Positions 30,769-38,754 of a DNA stretch of 64,000 nt are shown piece after piece. The DNA lies in the NCBI GenBank assembly GCA_031409875.1, contig JANNYB010000045.1, positions 23,492 to 87,491 on the forward strand, in the 5' to 3' direction. Below the pieces are notes generated by a model that was given only the letters and a program-made list of their open reading frames with translations, had not been told where the DNA came from and searched no databases. The position numbers and the translations under genes are program-made. The DNA comes from CALMEH01 sp031409875. Lineage in GTDB: Bacteria > Acidobacteriota > Blastocatellia > Pyrinomonadales > Pyrinomonadaceae. Each line of letters begins with the position of its first letter. The first letter of the stretch is position 1.

Positions 30769-31283
30769 AAAATTTCTTTCGCAAAAACCAAATTTATAAA
30801 TTCGTTTTTACCGTCGGAAAAATCGGTCGTGCCGATGATTTTCATCCCGATTTTTTCGTAAAACTTTTGTGCCGCAATGTTTTTGTCCCAAACGCCGAGC
30901 CAGAGCGTTTCGTAACCTTTTTCTTGTGCGATTTCAAAACAGCGATTCATCAAACTTTCGCCAATTCGTTTGCCTTTCATCTTTTCCAAAATATAAATTC
31001 GCTGGACTTCAATCGCATTTTTGCCGCGTAAACATTCGATTTTTTTGCCTTCGCGCAGTTTGACGTAGCCGATTGCTTTGCCGTCCGATTCGGCAATCAA
31101 AAACGTCGAATTTGCATCTTCAAATTCATTTGTAAGTGCTTCTAAACTAAAAAATTTCACACAATATTCGGCTAAATCTTTTGACGGATCAAGTTCAAAA
31201 TATGCTTCGTAACAAGTTGTAATGCCCAAAGCCGAAATTATTTGGACATCGGAAATTGTTGCTTGGCGGATTTCTAAAGCCAT
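30765..31283 (-). CDS. GNAT-family N-acetyltransferase
   Basis: 172 residues with all GNAT blocks: IRQATISDVQIISALG, AESDGKAIGYVKLREG, the acetyl-CoA signature VQRIYILEKMKGKRIGESLM (about 97-116) and NIAAQKFYEKIGMKIIG. Family members acetylate small amines or peptides. It overlaps the 200-residue gene by four bases and follows the 94-residue gene by two bases, so the three are one transcript. Confidence 0.85.
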   Translation of the reverse strand: MALEIRQATISDVQIISALGITTCYEAYFELDPSKDLAEYCVKFFSLEALTNEFEDANSTFLIAESDGKAIGYVKLREGKKIECLRGKNAIEVQRIYILEKMKGKRIGESLMNRCFEIAQEKGYETLWLGVWDKNIAAQKFYEKIGMKIIGTTDFSDGKNEFINLVFAKEIL

Positions 31284-31285
31284 TT

Positions 31286-31570
31286 TTATTCGGATTGCTC
31301 GATTTTTTTAACTAATTCCTTGGCTTCGGGAGTTTCAATTTTCCGTAATAACTGAAACATCTTGCCCGCATTAAGCAACAGACGATACATCTTTTCCGTG
31401 TCTTCGTTCGATAAAGCATGCGAAACCGGATAATATTCGTCCCAACCTAACATAAATTCGCCAACCGCACCGCTCACGCCCGATTCCGTTTCGACCAAAA
31501 TTAAGCCAAATTCTTCCTCGTCTTTCTTCCAATCGGCAGATATTATTTCTTCAAAAGTTGTTTCTTTCAT
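31286..31570 (-). CDS. Hypothetical acidic small protein
   Basis: 94 residues from ATG 31570 (MKETTFEEIISADWKKDEEE). Acidic alpha/beta protein with LILVETESGVSGAVGEFMLGWDEYYPVSH and a helical end. No family recognised. It lies between the isochorismatase-like and GNAT genes in a tight minus-strand run (7 and 2 bases). Confidence 0.5.
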   Translation of the reverse strand: MKETTFEEIISADWKKDEEEFGLILVETESGVSGAVGEFMLGWDEYYPVSHALSNEDTEKMYRLLLNAGKMFQLLRKIETPEAKELVKKIEQSE

Positions 31571-31583
31571 CGGCAAAATTTTA

Positions 31584-32216
31584 TCAAAAAGGAATGTCCA
31601 ATGTCAGCAAAGATTGATCGACTTCTTCTAAACTCACAACATCGGCATATTTCGCGTCCAAATCGTTCAAATTTGCTTCGTGAGCAGACGCGGAACGGTC
31701 GCCGACGCATTCGCGGACAACATTTGTCAGAAAACCGTTTTGACACGAATCAACCGCCGAAGCGCGAACGCAACCCGAAGTCGTGCAACCCGTAATTATA
31801 AGCGTATCAACCTTTTGCGCCGTCAAAGCCGAAGCTAAAGCCGTTCCAAAAAACGCCGAAGCATATTGTTTTGTCCAAACAACTTCGCCCGAAATCGGCG
31901 TTAATCTTTCATCAATCTCAACCCAATTTGAACCGATTTTCAGATGTGCAAGGCTCGGAACTTTCTTAACAAAAACGCCCGCCGAAACCATCGCTTCATC
32001 ATAAGCCGTCGTCGTAAAATGAACGGGCAAATTTCGAGAACGAAATGAATCGAGCAGTTGTTTAGTTGCCGAAATTTCCTTGTCCAAATTTGAGCCAAGC
32101 GGACAATTTGTGTCGGTAAAGCCTTTAATAAAATCAATTACAAGCAAAGCCGGACTTGTCCCGAAGCCGACTTTGTTGCCGAAACCGCGTTGGCTATACA
32201 TTTCTTTGTCGCTCAT
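31584..32216 (-). CDS. Isochorismatase-family amidohydrolase (N-carbamoylsarcosine amidase-like)
   Basis: 210 residues. The catalytic triad is visible: Asp in ALLVIDFIKGFTD (about 27), Lys in VVWTKQYASAFF (about 114) and Cys in ITGCTTSGCVRASA (about 147). N-carbamoylsarcosine amidase and related enzymes release ammonia and CO2 from carbamoyl compounds made by hydantoinases; the start GFGTSPALLVIDFIKGFTD is very like that subgroup. This fits the hyuA/hyuB genes in the window. It overlaps the Uma2-like gene by four bases. Confidence 0.85.
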   Translation of the reverse strand: MSDKEMYSQRGFGNKVGFGTSPALLVIDFIKGFTDTNCPLGSNLDKEISATKQLLDSFRSRNLPVHFTTTAYDEAMVSAGVFVKKVPSLAHLKIGSNWVEIDERLTPISGEVVWTKQYASAFFGTALASALTAQKVDTLIITGCTTSGCVRASAVDSCQNGFLTNVVRECVGDRSASAHEANLNDLDAKYADVVSLEEVDQSLLTLDIPF

Positions 32217-32728
32217 AAAATCTCTTCCAAATCCAACTCAAAACCTTCTAAAACATCTTCGCCGGAAACAGTTTTCGGGTTTTCCAGAATCTCGATTTCG
32301 CCATTTTTGCGATAGATATGAACTTGCTTTTTATACGGGTCAATCAGCCAACCAAGTCGCACACCGTTTTCGATAAATTCCGCCATTTTGTCTTGAATCG
32401 GTTTTAATCTATCGGATTTTGAACGCAATTCAACGACAAAATCGGGAGCAATCGGCGGAAAACCTTCGCGTTGTTTCTGTGTTAAAGCGTTGTATCTTTC
32501 CTTCAAAATCCAAGAACATTTTGCAGAAATATTTGTCTTATTTCGCAACTTAAACCCTGTATTTATGAAAGTTTTGCCTTTGCCATTTTTCTTCGCCCAC
32601 AAATGAAGTTGTAAATTGACTTCACAATTTCTACTGCTTGTTTCCGCACTGCTTGGATACCAAATTATTGAGTTTCCATTATAATCAACGGAAATTCTCG
32701 TTCTACCTTTTTCAATTACCGTTGACAT
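32213..32728 (-). CDS. Uma2-family endonuclease-like protein
   Basis: 171 residues from ATG 32728, which has a GAGGT ribosome site (an upstream TTG is less likely). The PD-(D/E)xK core of Uma2 proteins is clear: PPIAPDFVVELRSKSDRLKPIQDKMAEFIENGVRLGWLIDP (written here as separate blocks APDFVVELRS, KMAEFIENGV, LGWLIDP). Uma2 genes are abundant in cyanobacteria and some Acidobacteriota; their role is unknown. It is divergent from the DNA adenine methylase gene with a 41-base gap, which invites the idea of a restriction-modification-like pair. Confidence 0.82.
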   Translation of the reverse strand: MSTVIEKGRTRISVDYNGNSIIWYPSSAETSSRNCEVNLQLHLWAKKNGKGKTFINTGFKLRNKTNISAKCSWILKERYNALTQKQREGFPPIAPDFVVELRSKSDRLKPIQDKMAEFIENGVRLGWLIDPYKKQVHIYRKNGEIEILENPKTVSGEDVLEGFELDLEEIL

Positions 32729-32769
32729 AGAATTTACCTCACAATTCTTTTGCTTTATTCTAATCGAAA

Positions 32770-33561
32770 ATGCCAATGATAAAAAGTCCTTTACGTTATC
32801 CGGGCGGAAAAAGCCGCATTGCCAAATTTATTGTCGAACAATTTCCGATGTTTGATGAATACCGCGAACCATTTCTTGGCGGCGGCTCGGTTTTTATTGA
32901 AACAAAGCGGCGATTTTCAGATAAAAAGTTTTGGCTCAATGATGCTTATTTTGACCTTTTTACGTTTTGGAAACAGGTGCAAATTGACGCTGATGTTTTG
33001 TGCGAAAAAATTATCGATCTGAAAAATCAATTTCCGAATGGCAAAAGACTTTATCAATTTCTCAAAAGCAACCGCGACAATTTAGAAATTGCTTCGGCGT
33101 TTTTTATCTTCAATCGCATTACTTTTTCCGGCACGACTCTGAGCGGCGGTTTCAGCGAATCGGCGTTTCGCGGACGTTTTACGATGAGCAGTATTGAAAG
33201 AATCAAACCTTTGCAGAACTTGCTCGAAAACGTCAAAATTACGAATCTCGATTACGAAGATTTAGTCAGCGCGAAAGGCGAAAACGTCTTTCTTTATCTC
33301 GACCCGCCGTATTTTTCCGCGCAAAAATCTTTGCTTTACGGCAAAAAAGGAAATCTGCACAAAAACTTTGACTACGAAAAATTTGCGGACGTAATGAAAT
33401 CTTGCAAACACAAATGGCTAATCAATTTAGACGATTGTGAATACATCCGCGAACTCTTTTCATTCGCCAAAATTGCGCCGTTGCAATTTGCTTACGGAAT
33501 GCGAAACGTCAAAAAAAATTCAAGCCAAATCGGGCGCGAACTGCTCATCTCAAATTATTAA
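32770..33561 (+). CDS. D12-class DNA adenine N6-methyltransferase
   Basis: 263 residues, alpha-type order: SAM motif REPFLGGGSVFIE (about 32-44) after the start SPLRYPGGKSRIAKFIV, then the catalytic motif LYLDPPYF (about 177), and LINLDDCEYIREL. It methylates the N6 of adenine in a short target such as GATC-like sites; the target is not known. No specific restriction enzyme is adjacent; the divergent neighbour is a Uma2-like nuclease-fold protein. The start ATG at 32770 is preferred, as the second Met is only two codons later. Confidence 0.88.
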   Translation: MPMIKSPLRYPGGKSRIAKFIVEQFPMFDEYREPFLGGGSVFIETKRRFSDKKFWLNDAYFDLFTFWKQVQIDADVLCEKIIDLKNQFPNGKRLYQFLKSNRDNLEIASAFFIFNRITFSGTTLSGGFSESAFRGRFTMSSIERIKPLQNLLENVKITNLDYEDLVSAKGENVFLYLDPPYFSAQKSLLYGKKGNLHKNFDYEKFADVMKSCKHKWLINLDDCEYIRELFSFAKIAPLQFAYGMRNVKKNSSQIGRELLISNY

Positions 33562-33576
33562 AGAACCAAAGAAACT

Positions 33577-33677
33577 TGCCCGCGAATTACGCGAATCGGC
33601 GCGAATATTTTTAGAATTTATTTCGATTGAGCAAAATCTGATTTTATTCGCGTTTATTCGCGTTTATTCGCGGGCAA
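33577..33677. repeat. CGCGAATT word palindrome between convergent genes
   Basis: Left arm TTGCCCGCGAATTACGCGAA and right arm with three ATTCGCGTTT words ending CGCGGGCAA. Similar in words to 27940-28014 but less exact. It separates the DNA methylase and hyuB stops and probably serves both as terminator. Confidence 0.7.
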
Positions 33678-33689
33678 ATCTTCTTTCAA

Positions 33690-35501
33690 TTACGCCGAAA
33701 TTGCTTCGGTTTTGCCGTTGCCGTTCCAAGTTGCGACAACGCCGATAGCTTCGGGAACTTCGCCGATTGAAAATAGCGGAAATTCGCCGCGTTTTTCGCG
33801 TAAATCGGCGCGTAATGTTTCGGTTGCCGCATCGTCAATTGACAAATCCGCGTTCAAAACTACGCCGTAATCGCGTTTTGCTTTTTCGATGGAAACCAAA
33901 CCGTTTCGCACGTCTTTGAAAACATTTTCGCTCGGACGGTCAAACGGGTCTTTCCAACCGCCGCCGCCGGCTGTGCGATAAATCAGCACATCGCCTGCTT
34001 TGACAATCACGCGAGAAATTTTTGACGGCAGATTTTCGCGTGTGCCGTCGGCACGAATCAACTCTTTGGTTGACTTTGCTCCGGCAAGTCCGCCCATAAT
34101 TCCCCAAGGTTCGGAACGGTCGCGGTCATCGTGGATGGCGATTTCGCCGTCAACGTCGAAGCGATAAACTTTGTGAACCGCGTTGCCGCCGCGATGAAAG
34201 CCCGCGCCGCCCGTATCCATTAGGCTTCCGTATTCCATCACAGTAATCGGATAATAGCTTTCGAGATATTCAGTCGGGATATTTTCAAAAAGTGGCCACC
34301 ACGAATGCGCGTCCATTCCGTCGCCGACCGGACGACCGGGAATTCCGCCGTAAGTTATTTCCATCAAGTGGAAAAATTCGCCGTTTTCATCGTTGCCGTT
34401 GTAAAGCAAATATGGCGAAGTTCCGTAACCTGCGGCGGTCGAAAGTTCCGGTGCGCCTTTGCCTAACGCGCCGCCGAGAACGTCAAAAAGCCGAGTCAAA
34501 GCGTGTGTTCGGCAACCTAAAGCCGCCGGAAATTCGGGATTTAGCAGAGATTTTTCGGGAATCGTAACGTGCAAAAGCGGATAAAATCCGTCGTTGAAAA
34601 GAATCTGCGGGTCGAAAACCATAATCAGATAGACACCGATGAACATCTTAAACATTTCCTCGTTCAAATAAAAATTTATCGGTCCCGGGGCTTGCGGGTC
34701 TGTGCCTGTCCAATCAAAATAGGCTTCGTGACCTTTGCGGTAAATCGTCAGCTTCATTTTATAAGGTCCGTTGCCGCGCCCGTCGTCGTCAATGTAATCT
34801 TCAAATTCGAGCGGCGTTTCCGGCAGACACATCACGATTAGCTGTTTCATCGCCTCGTGCGTTCTTTGCAAAAGTGCTTCTAAACCTTGAATATAAACGT
34901 CTTTGCCGAATCGCTCACACATTTCCTTGACGCGCTTATCAGCCGTCCGACACGCCGCGACAATCGCCATCAGGTCAAAATAATTCATCGTCGGCATCCG
35001 CGAATTCGCCAAAATTGTGTCCAATAAATCTTCGTTCAAAACGCCGCCCGCAAATAATTTTACCGGCGGAATGCGCGTTCCTTCGCCGAAAATCGTGTCG
35101 GCATCGGTCGGCAACGAACCCGAAACAGGTCCGCCCATATCAATCGTATGCCCGAATTGCGAACCCCAACCGACGAGTTCGCCTTCATAAAAAATTGGCA
35201 TCAAAACCATCCAATCGTTAATGTGCGAAATCGCGCCGCCACACGAATACGGATCGCTGACCATAAAAACGTCACCTTCATTTACGCCGCGTTTCCAATT
35301 CGCCAAAAATCCGTTGATGTATGAACCGAATTGTCCGACAACCATTCGCCCGTCAGGATGACAAATCATCGGAAAACCGTCGTGTTGTTCACGAATCACG
35401 GGCGACATCGCCGAGCGAAACAAAACCGAATCCATCTCTTCACGCGCATTGCGAAGCGCGTTTTCCAGAATATCTAAAGTAATTTTATCAATTTCGGGCA
35501 T
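33690..35501 (-). CDS. hyuB: Hydantoinase/oxoprolinase subunit B (HyuB family)
   Basis: 603 residues of the HyuB family, partner of HyuA in ATP-dependent opening of cyclic amides. The start DKITLDILENALRNAREEMDSVL, SPVIREQHDGFPMI, NDWMVLMPIF, GAGFHRGGNAV and the C-terminal RTAGGGGWKDPFDR are family blocks. It has a GAGGATA ribosome site and operator site 4 directly upstream. hyuA lies 16 kb away under the same operator type, so the subunits are split but apparently coregulated, which is unusual because hyuA and hyuB are normally adjacent. Confidence 0.88.
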   Translation of the reverse strand: MPEIDKITLDILENALRNAREEMDSVLFRSAMSPVIREQHDGFPMICHPDGRMVVGQFGSYINGFLANWKRGVNEGDVFMVSDPYSCGGAISHINDWMVLMPIFYEGELVGWGSQFGHTIDMGGPVSGSLPTDADTIFGEGTRIPPVKLFAGGVLNEDLLDTILANSRMPTMNYFDLMAIVAACRTADKRVKEMCERFGKDVYIQGLEALLQRTHEAMKQLIVMCLPETPLEFEDYIDDDGRGNGPYKMKLTIYRKGHEAYFDWTGTDPQAPGPINFYLNEEMFKMFIGVYLIMVFDPQILFNDGFYPLLHVTIPEKSLLNPEFPAALGCRTHALTRLFDVLGGALGKGAPELSTAAGYGTSPYLLYNGNDENGEFFHLMEITYGGIPGRPVGDGMDAHSWWPLFENIPTEYLESYYPITVMEYGSLMDTGGAGFHRGGNAVHKVYRFDVDGEIAIHDDRDRSEPWGIMGGLAGAKSTKELIRADGTRENLPSKISRVIVKAGDVLIYRTAGGGGWKDPFDRPSENVFKDVRNGLVSIEKAKRDYGVVLNADLSIDDAATETLRADLREKRGEFPLFSIGEVPEAIGVVATWNGNGKTEAISA

Positions 35502-35513
35502 CGTTTTATCCTC

Positions 35514-35541
35514 AATTTGTTATAGACTTATAACCAATTTT
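35514..35541. promoter_or_regulatory. Palindromic operator site 4 (hyuB)
   Basis: TTTGTTATA-GACT-TATAACCAA, one mismatch to the consensus, 12 bases before the hyuB start codon. The distance to the start codon equals that at site 2. Confidence 0.75.
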
Positions 35542-35578
35542 ACATCAAAAATTCAAAAAGTAAAAGCCGAAAGAAATA

Positions 35579-35653
35579 TTGCCCGCGAAACACGCGAAAC
35601 ACACGAAAAAAAGAATATTATTTTGCTTTTTTTTTAGAATGTTTCGCGGACAA
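35579..35653. repeat. CGCGAAAC word palindrome
   Basis: TTGCCCGCGAAACACGCGAA at the left and TTTCGCGGACAA at the right, with A/T-rich middle. It has the same GCCCGCGAA border as 27940 and 33577. It lies between hyuB and the small membrane protein gene, just upstream of the operator. Confidence 0.6.
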
Positions 35654-35674
35654 ACAGCATTAGTAGAAGTTTTC

Positions 35675-36067
35675 TCACAGCTTTTCGTTTCTCGTTTTCC
35701 AGTAAAAAATCGCCATCAAGATTCCGAAAAATCCATCGTAAATAACCGCCGCAATGAGCATCGGTTTGGCGTGATTTATTAAAAGCAAATGGACGCAACT
35801 TGTAGCAAAAAACAGCTTTCCGATTGCGCCGATTAACGCTATTGCGCGATTGCGAATCGGCTCTTTTGCCAAAAACCAATAGCCGACACCCAGCACAAAA
35901 ACGAACGCCCAAAGATTGTAATGATAAAATCTGAGAGTCGTGTTGGCTCCGGTTTCGGTAAAAAACATTTCGAGATGATTAGACATCGAAGCCATTGCCA
36001 AAATCGCCCCCAAGATGTTGCCAATCGCCGTAATTTTAAAACAGATTTTGTAAAAAGATAGATTCAT
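35675..36067 (-). CDS. Small four-helix membrane protein
   Basis: 130 residues with four hydrophobic segments: about 8-26 (KICFKITAIGNILGAILAMA), 50-65 (LWAFVFVLGVGYWFLA), 73-100 (AIALIGAIGKLFFATSCVHLL) and 103-122 (MLIAAVIYDGFFGILMAIFYW). No family recognised. It probably sits in the inner membrane. It is 30 bases downstream of the amine oxidase gene on the same strand, so the two may be cotranscribed. Confidence 0.6.
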   Translation of the reverse strand: MNLSFYKICFKITAIGNILGAILAMASMSNHLEMFFTETGANTTLRFYHYNLWAFVFVLGVGYWFLAKEPIRNRAIALIGAIGKLFFATSCVHLLLINHAKPMLIAAVIYDGFFGILMAIFYWKTRNEKL

Positions 36068-36097
36068 AAGTTTTAGATTCCCGCTTTTTCGGCAAAA

Positions 36098-37546
36098 TTA
36101 CAAATTCGTGATTTCGCCAACAACTCTTTCCGCCGACTCCAACGCGCCTTCCATTCCGGGCGCGTTTTCCGCCGTGTGTTCGCCTGCAAAATGAATTTTG
36201 CCAACGGGCGTTTTTAAATTCGGCTGAATTTCCTTTAGCTGTCCGACGGTGAAATGCGAATACGCGCCGCGCACGAATTCATCGTTTGTCCAAGATTTGG
36301 TCGCGCCGGTTTCGATTTGGTTTTTCATCATCGGCAACGCCTTTGCAAATTCTTTTTTGCCCCAATTTATTCGCGCTTTGTCCGATAATTTTTCGGGCAA
36401 ATTTGCGCCGCTGCCGTCCGTCCAAAGCGTGAAAATTCCCCGCGCATCGCCGCGTTTTCCCGATGCGTTAAAAATCCGTTCGCAAGGCGTGTCCGTCCAA
36501 ATTGATGAACCTAAATTTTCTTTATCCCAATTTTCGCGCTTTGCTTGCAGAAAAACTTTCGTGATGCGCGTGTAAGCCAATTCTTTTATCGCTTTTGCTT
36601 TCGATTCGGGCAAAGCAGGTGCAAATTCGATGTCGCGCAAAACCGAAAAAGGAATTGTGCAAATCAATTTATCAGCTTCGAGCGAGATATTTTTACCTTT
36701 TTGCTCAAACGAAACTATGACCGATTTTTCATCTTGCGAAATTTGTTTGACTCGTGCATTGAGAACGATTCTTGCGCCTGATTTGACCAAATTTTCAAAC
36801 AATGCTTTCGGAATTAAATCGTTTCCGCCGATGATGTGAACGGCTTTTGTTCCCGCGCCGATTCTGCGCCGCGCTTCCCATAAAATTCCGCCTGCCGAAA
36901 CTGTTTCAATCGAATTGTAATTGAGCGAAATATTCATCAAACGAATCATTTCGCTTGAAACGCCGCGTTTTCTTAACGCTTCCGCCAATGAAATTTGGTC
37001 AAATTCAAAAAGTTTCGCCGGATTTGCGCGAACTTCGCCCGCCATTGCGACAATGTTTTTTATCAAAATCGTTGGCGGCAAATCCTTCGCTTCTTCGGCT
37101 GATAAATTATACGGATTCGCGTCTAAAACCGAGCCGACCGGATAAATTTTGCCTTTCAAAATTGCGGAAGTTCCGATGCCTTTTTGTAAATTCGTAACGC
37201 TGCCGCCGGTTTCGGTTGCGCTCGAAACTTCTTCGTATTTTATGTCGAATTTCTTCGCGTAATTCAAAAATCTTTTGTAACCGTCGCCGATTAATTCGCC
37301 GCCGAGTTCGACCGATTGATTGTCTTTAAATTGTTCGCGCAAAGTTAAGATGCGCCCGCCGATGCGATTTCTGGCTTCCAAAATTATGACATCAAAACCT
37401 TTCTGCGCGAGTTCAAAAGCCGCCGACAAGCCCGAAAGTCCTGCGCCGAGAACAATTACGCTTTGCCGTTTTGTTTGGCTGAAAATTGATTTTGACAGCA
37501 AAACGGAACTTGTTGAAAAAATAAATTCGCGGCGTGTCAGATTCAT
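36098..37546 (-). CDS. Flavin-containing amine oxidase with Tat signal
   Basis: 482 residues. The start NLTRREFIFSTSSVLLSKS is a twin-arginine signal, so the folded flavoprotein is probably exported. FAD dinucleotide motif: VIVLGAGLSGLSAAFELAQ (about 30-48) with LEARNRIGGRI; the C-terminal FAD contact is KIHFAGEHTAENAPGMEGAL (about 449). It resembles monoamine oxidase or L-amino acid oxidase families that turn amines into aldehyde or keto acid, ammonia and H2O2. The aldehyde dehydrogenase of the regulon could take the product. A cruciform element lies directly upstream. Confidence 0.87.
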   Translation of the reverse strand: MNLTRREFIFSTSSVLLSKSIFSQTKRQSVIVLGAGLSGLSAAFELAQKGFDVIILEARNRIGGRILTLREQFKDNQSVELGGELIGDGYKRFLNYAKKFDIKYEEVSSATETGGSVTNLQKGIGTSAILKGKIYPVGSVLDANPYNLSAEEAKDLPPTILIKNIVAMAGEVRANPAKLFEFDQISLAEALRKRGVSSEMIRLMNISLNYNSIETVSAGGILWEARRRIGAGTKAVHIIGGNDLIPKALFENLVKSGARIVLNARVKQISQDEKSVIVSFEQKGKNISLEADKLICTIPFSVLRDIEFAPALPESKAKAIKELAYTRITKVFLQAKRENWDKENLGSSIWTDTPCERIFNASGKRGDARGIFTLWTDGSGANLPEKLSDKARINWGKKEFAKALPMMKNQIETGATKSWTNDEFVRGAYSHFTVGQLKEIQPNLKTPVGKIHFAGEHTAENAPGMEGALESAERVVGEITNL

Positions 37547-37550
37547 AAAA

Positions 37551-37690
37551 GTTTTGAGTCCAAACTTTAGTTTGCCGCAACTGCCAGCGAAGCGGCGCAG
37601 TTGCCTACGTTAATTTAACGAAAACCTGAATCGGAGCGAAAACCGCATTGCTTCGCTCGCGGTTTGCCGCCTGAAGGCGGGACTCCAAAC
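37551..37690. repeat. Cruciform element, full version
   Basis: Ends GTTTTGAGTCCAAAC and GGGACTCCAAAC, mini-hairpins AAAC-TTTA-GTTT and CCGCC-TGAA-GGCGG, and two core hairpins (GCAACTGCC-AGCGAAGCGGC-GCAGTTGC; AAACCGC...GCGGTTT). It has the same plan as 42575-42714, with changes that keep pairing. It lies between the amine oxidase and CpcT-like genes. Confidence 0.82.
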
Positions 37691-38656
37691 TTATTTTTTC
37701 AGCGTAAATCCGGCTTGAATCCAGCGCAGATTTATCCCGATTCGTTCCGCTTCCGGATTTGCCCAAGTATATGCAACGGTTTTTCCGGTCGCATTTTCAA
37801 CAATTCCTAACTTCAAAACTTTTGTGCCGTTTTTGTAAGTCAACTGCGCGAGTTGGGCGGAAAATTTGTCGTTGATTTTGACCATTCCGCCTTGGTCGTG
37901 AATCATCAAATTTCGCTGTCCTGTCCAATCTTCGGCGGGCGCGTCTTGTCCGGTCATTTCGGTTGAACCACTTTTAAAAATCGCTGTCCAGCCTTCAAAT
38001 ATTCTAACTCGTTTGAGTTTGTGATGAATGCCGGATTTGTTGCCGAAAACGTAATTTCCTTGGTCGTCTTTGGCTTGGTCGTTTATCCAGATTTCGTCTT
38101 TCGTCAGAAATAAATCGTCGGTAATTATTAAAGTTTTGCCGCTTCTTTTGCTGACGACTTGGCAGGCGTTCGGCTTCATTGAGCCTTCAAATTTATCGCC
38201 CATTTTGTTCAAACGCCAATAAACTTCGCAACCTTTCGGCGAATCCATTTTGTCGAGTGTCAAACCGTTTAATTTTGAATTATCGAGATGCGCGTTCAGC
38301 ACGGCTTTTTCGTCGGCGAAAGTGTAAATTTTCAGTTCAATCGCTTTTTCTTTTTTGTTCGGCGTGAAAACATAAAGGCGTTGGCGATAAATTTTCGCTT
38401 CATCGCCGTCCATAAATTGTTGAACATAAAAGACATTTTCGCCGATTGCCGGAAGATTTACCCGCGCAAAAATTGAATGAATGCGCTCGTGCGGAAATTC
38501 CGCTTTCGATTCTTTTTCCTCGAAAGTTTGCGCGTAATTATCGAATCTGCCTTCAAACCATTTCATCATCAGAGGCATTTCCTTCGACGGATTTTGCGCC
38601 GCAACCGATAATGCGAAAAACAATAAAACGCTTGAAATCAAAAAAAACTTTTTCAT
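37691..38656 (-). CDS. Secreted CpcT/CpeT-like protein
   Basis: 321 residues from ATG 38656 (MKKFFLISSVLLFFALSVAAQ, a clear signal peptide). The mature part has the CpeT/CpcT-like blocks: LMMKWFEGRFDNYAQTFEE, FPHERIHSIFARVN, FYVQQFMDGDEAKIYRQRLY and GCEVYWRLNKMGDKFEGSM. In cyanobacteria the family attaches chromophores to phycobiliproteins; in heterotrophs like this one the barrel probably binds another ligand, in the periplasm. The stop is next to a cruciform element, and the gene follows the TonB receptor on the same strand. Confidence 0.78.
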   Translation of the reverse strand: MKKFFLISSVLLFFALSVAAQNPSKEMPLMMKWFEGRFDNYAQTFEEKESKAEFPHERIHSIFARVNLPAIGENVFYVQQFMDGDEAKIYRQRLYVFTPNKKEKAIELKIYTFADEKAVLNAHLDNSKLNGLTLDKMDSPKGCEVYWRLNKMGDKFEGSMKPNACQVVSKRSGKTLIITDDLFLTKDEIWINDQAKDDQGNYVFGNKSGIHHKLKRVRIFEGWTAIFKSGSTEMTGQDAPAEDWTGQRNLMIHDQGGMVKINDKFSAQLAQLTYKNGTKVLKLGIVENATGKTVAYTWANPEAERIGINLRWIQAGFTLKK

Positions 38657-38754
38657 AATTTTCACGGAAATTGAAAAGAGTGTCGCAGGAAATTCGATAC
38701 TCTTTTCAACGAATTAAAACAATTTGAAATTTGAAATTTCAAAAAAAGTTCATA

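Noticed and set aside
37691..38656. Phycobilin lyase function
   Set aside because: The CpcT-like domain is present but with a secretion signal, and nothing else in the window suggests phycobiliproteins.
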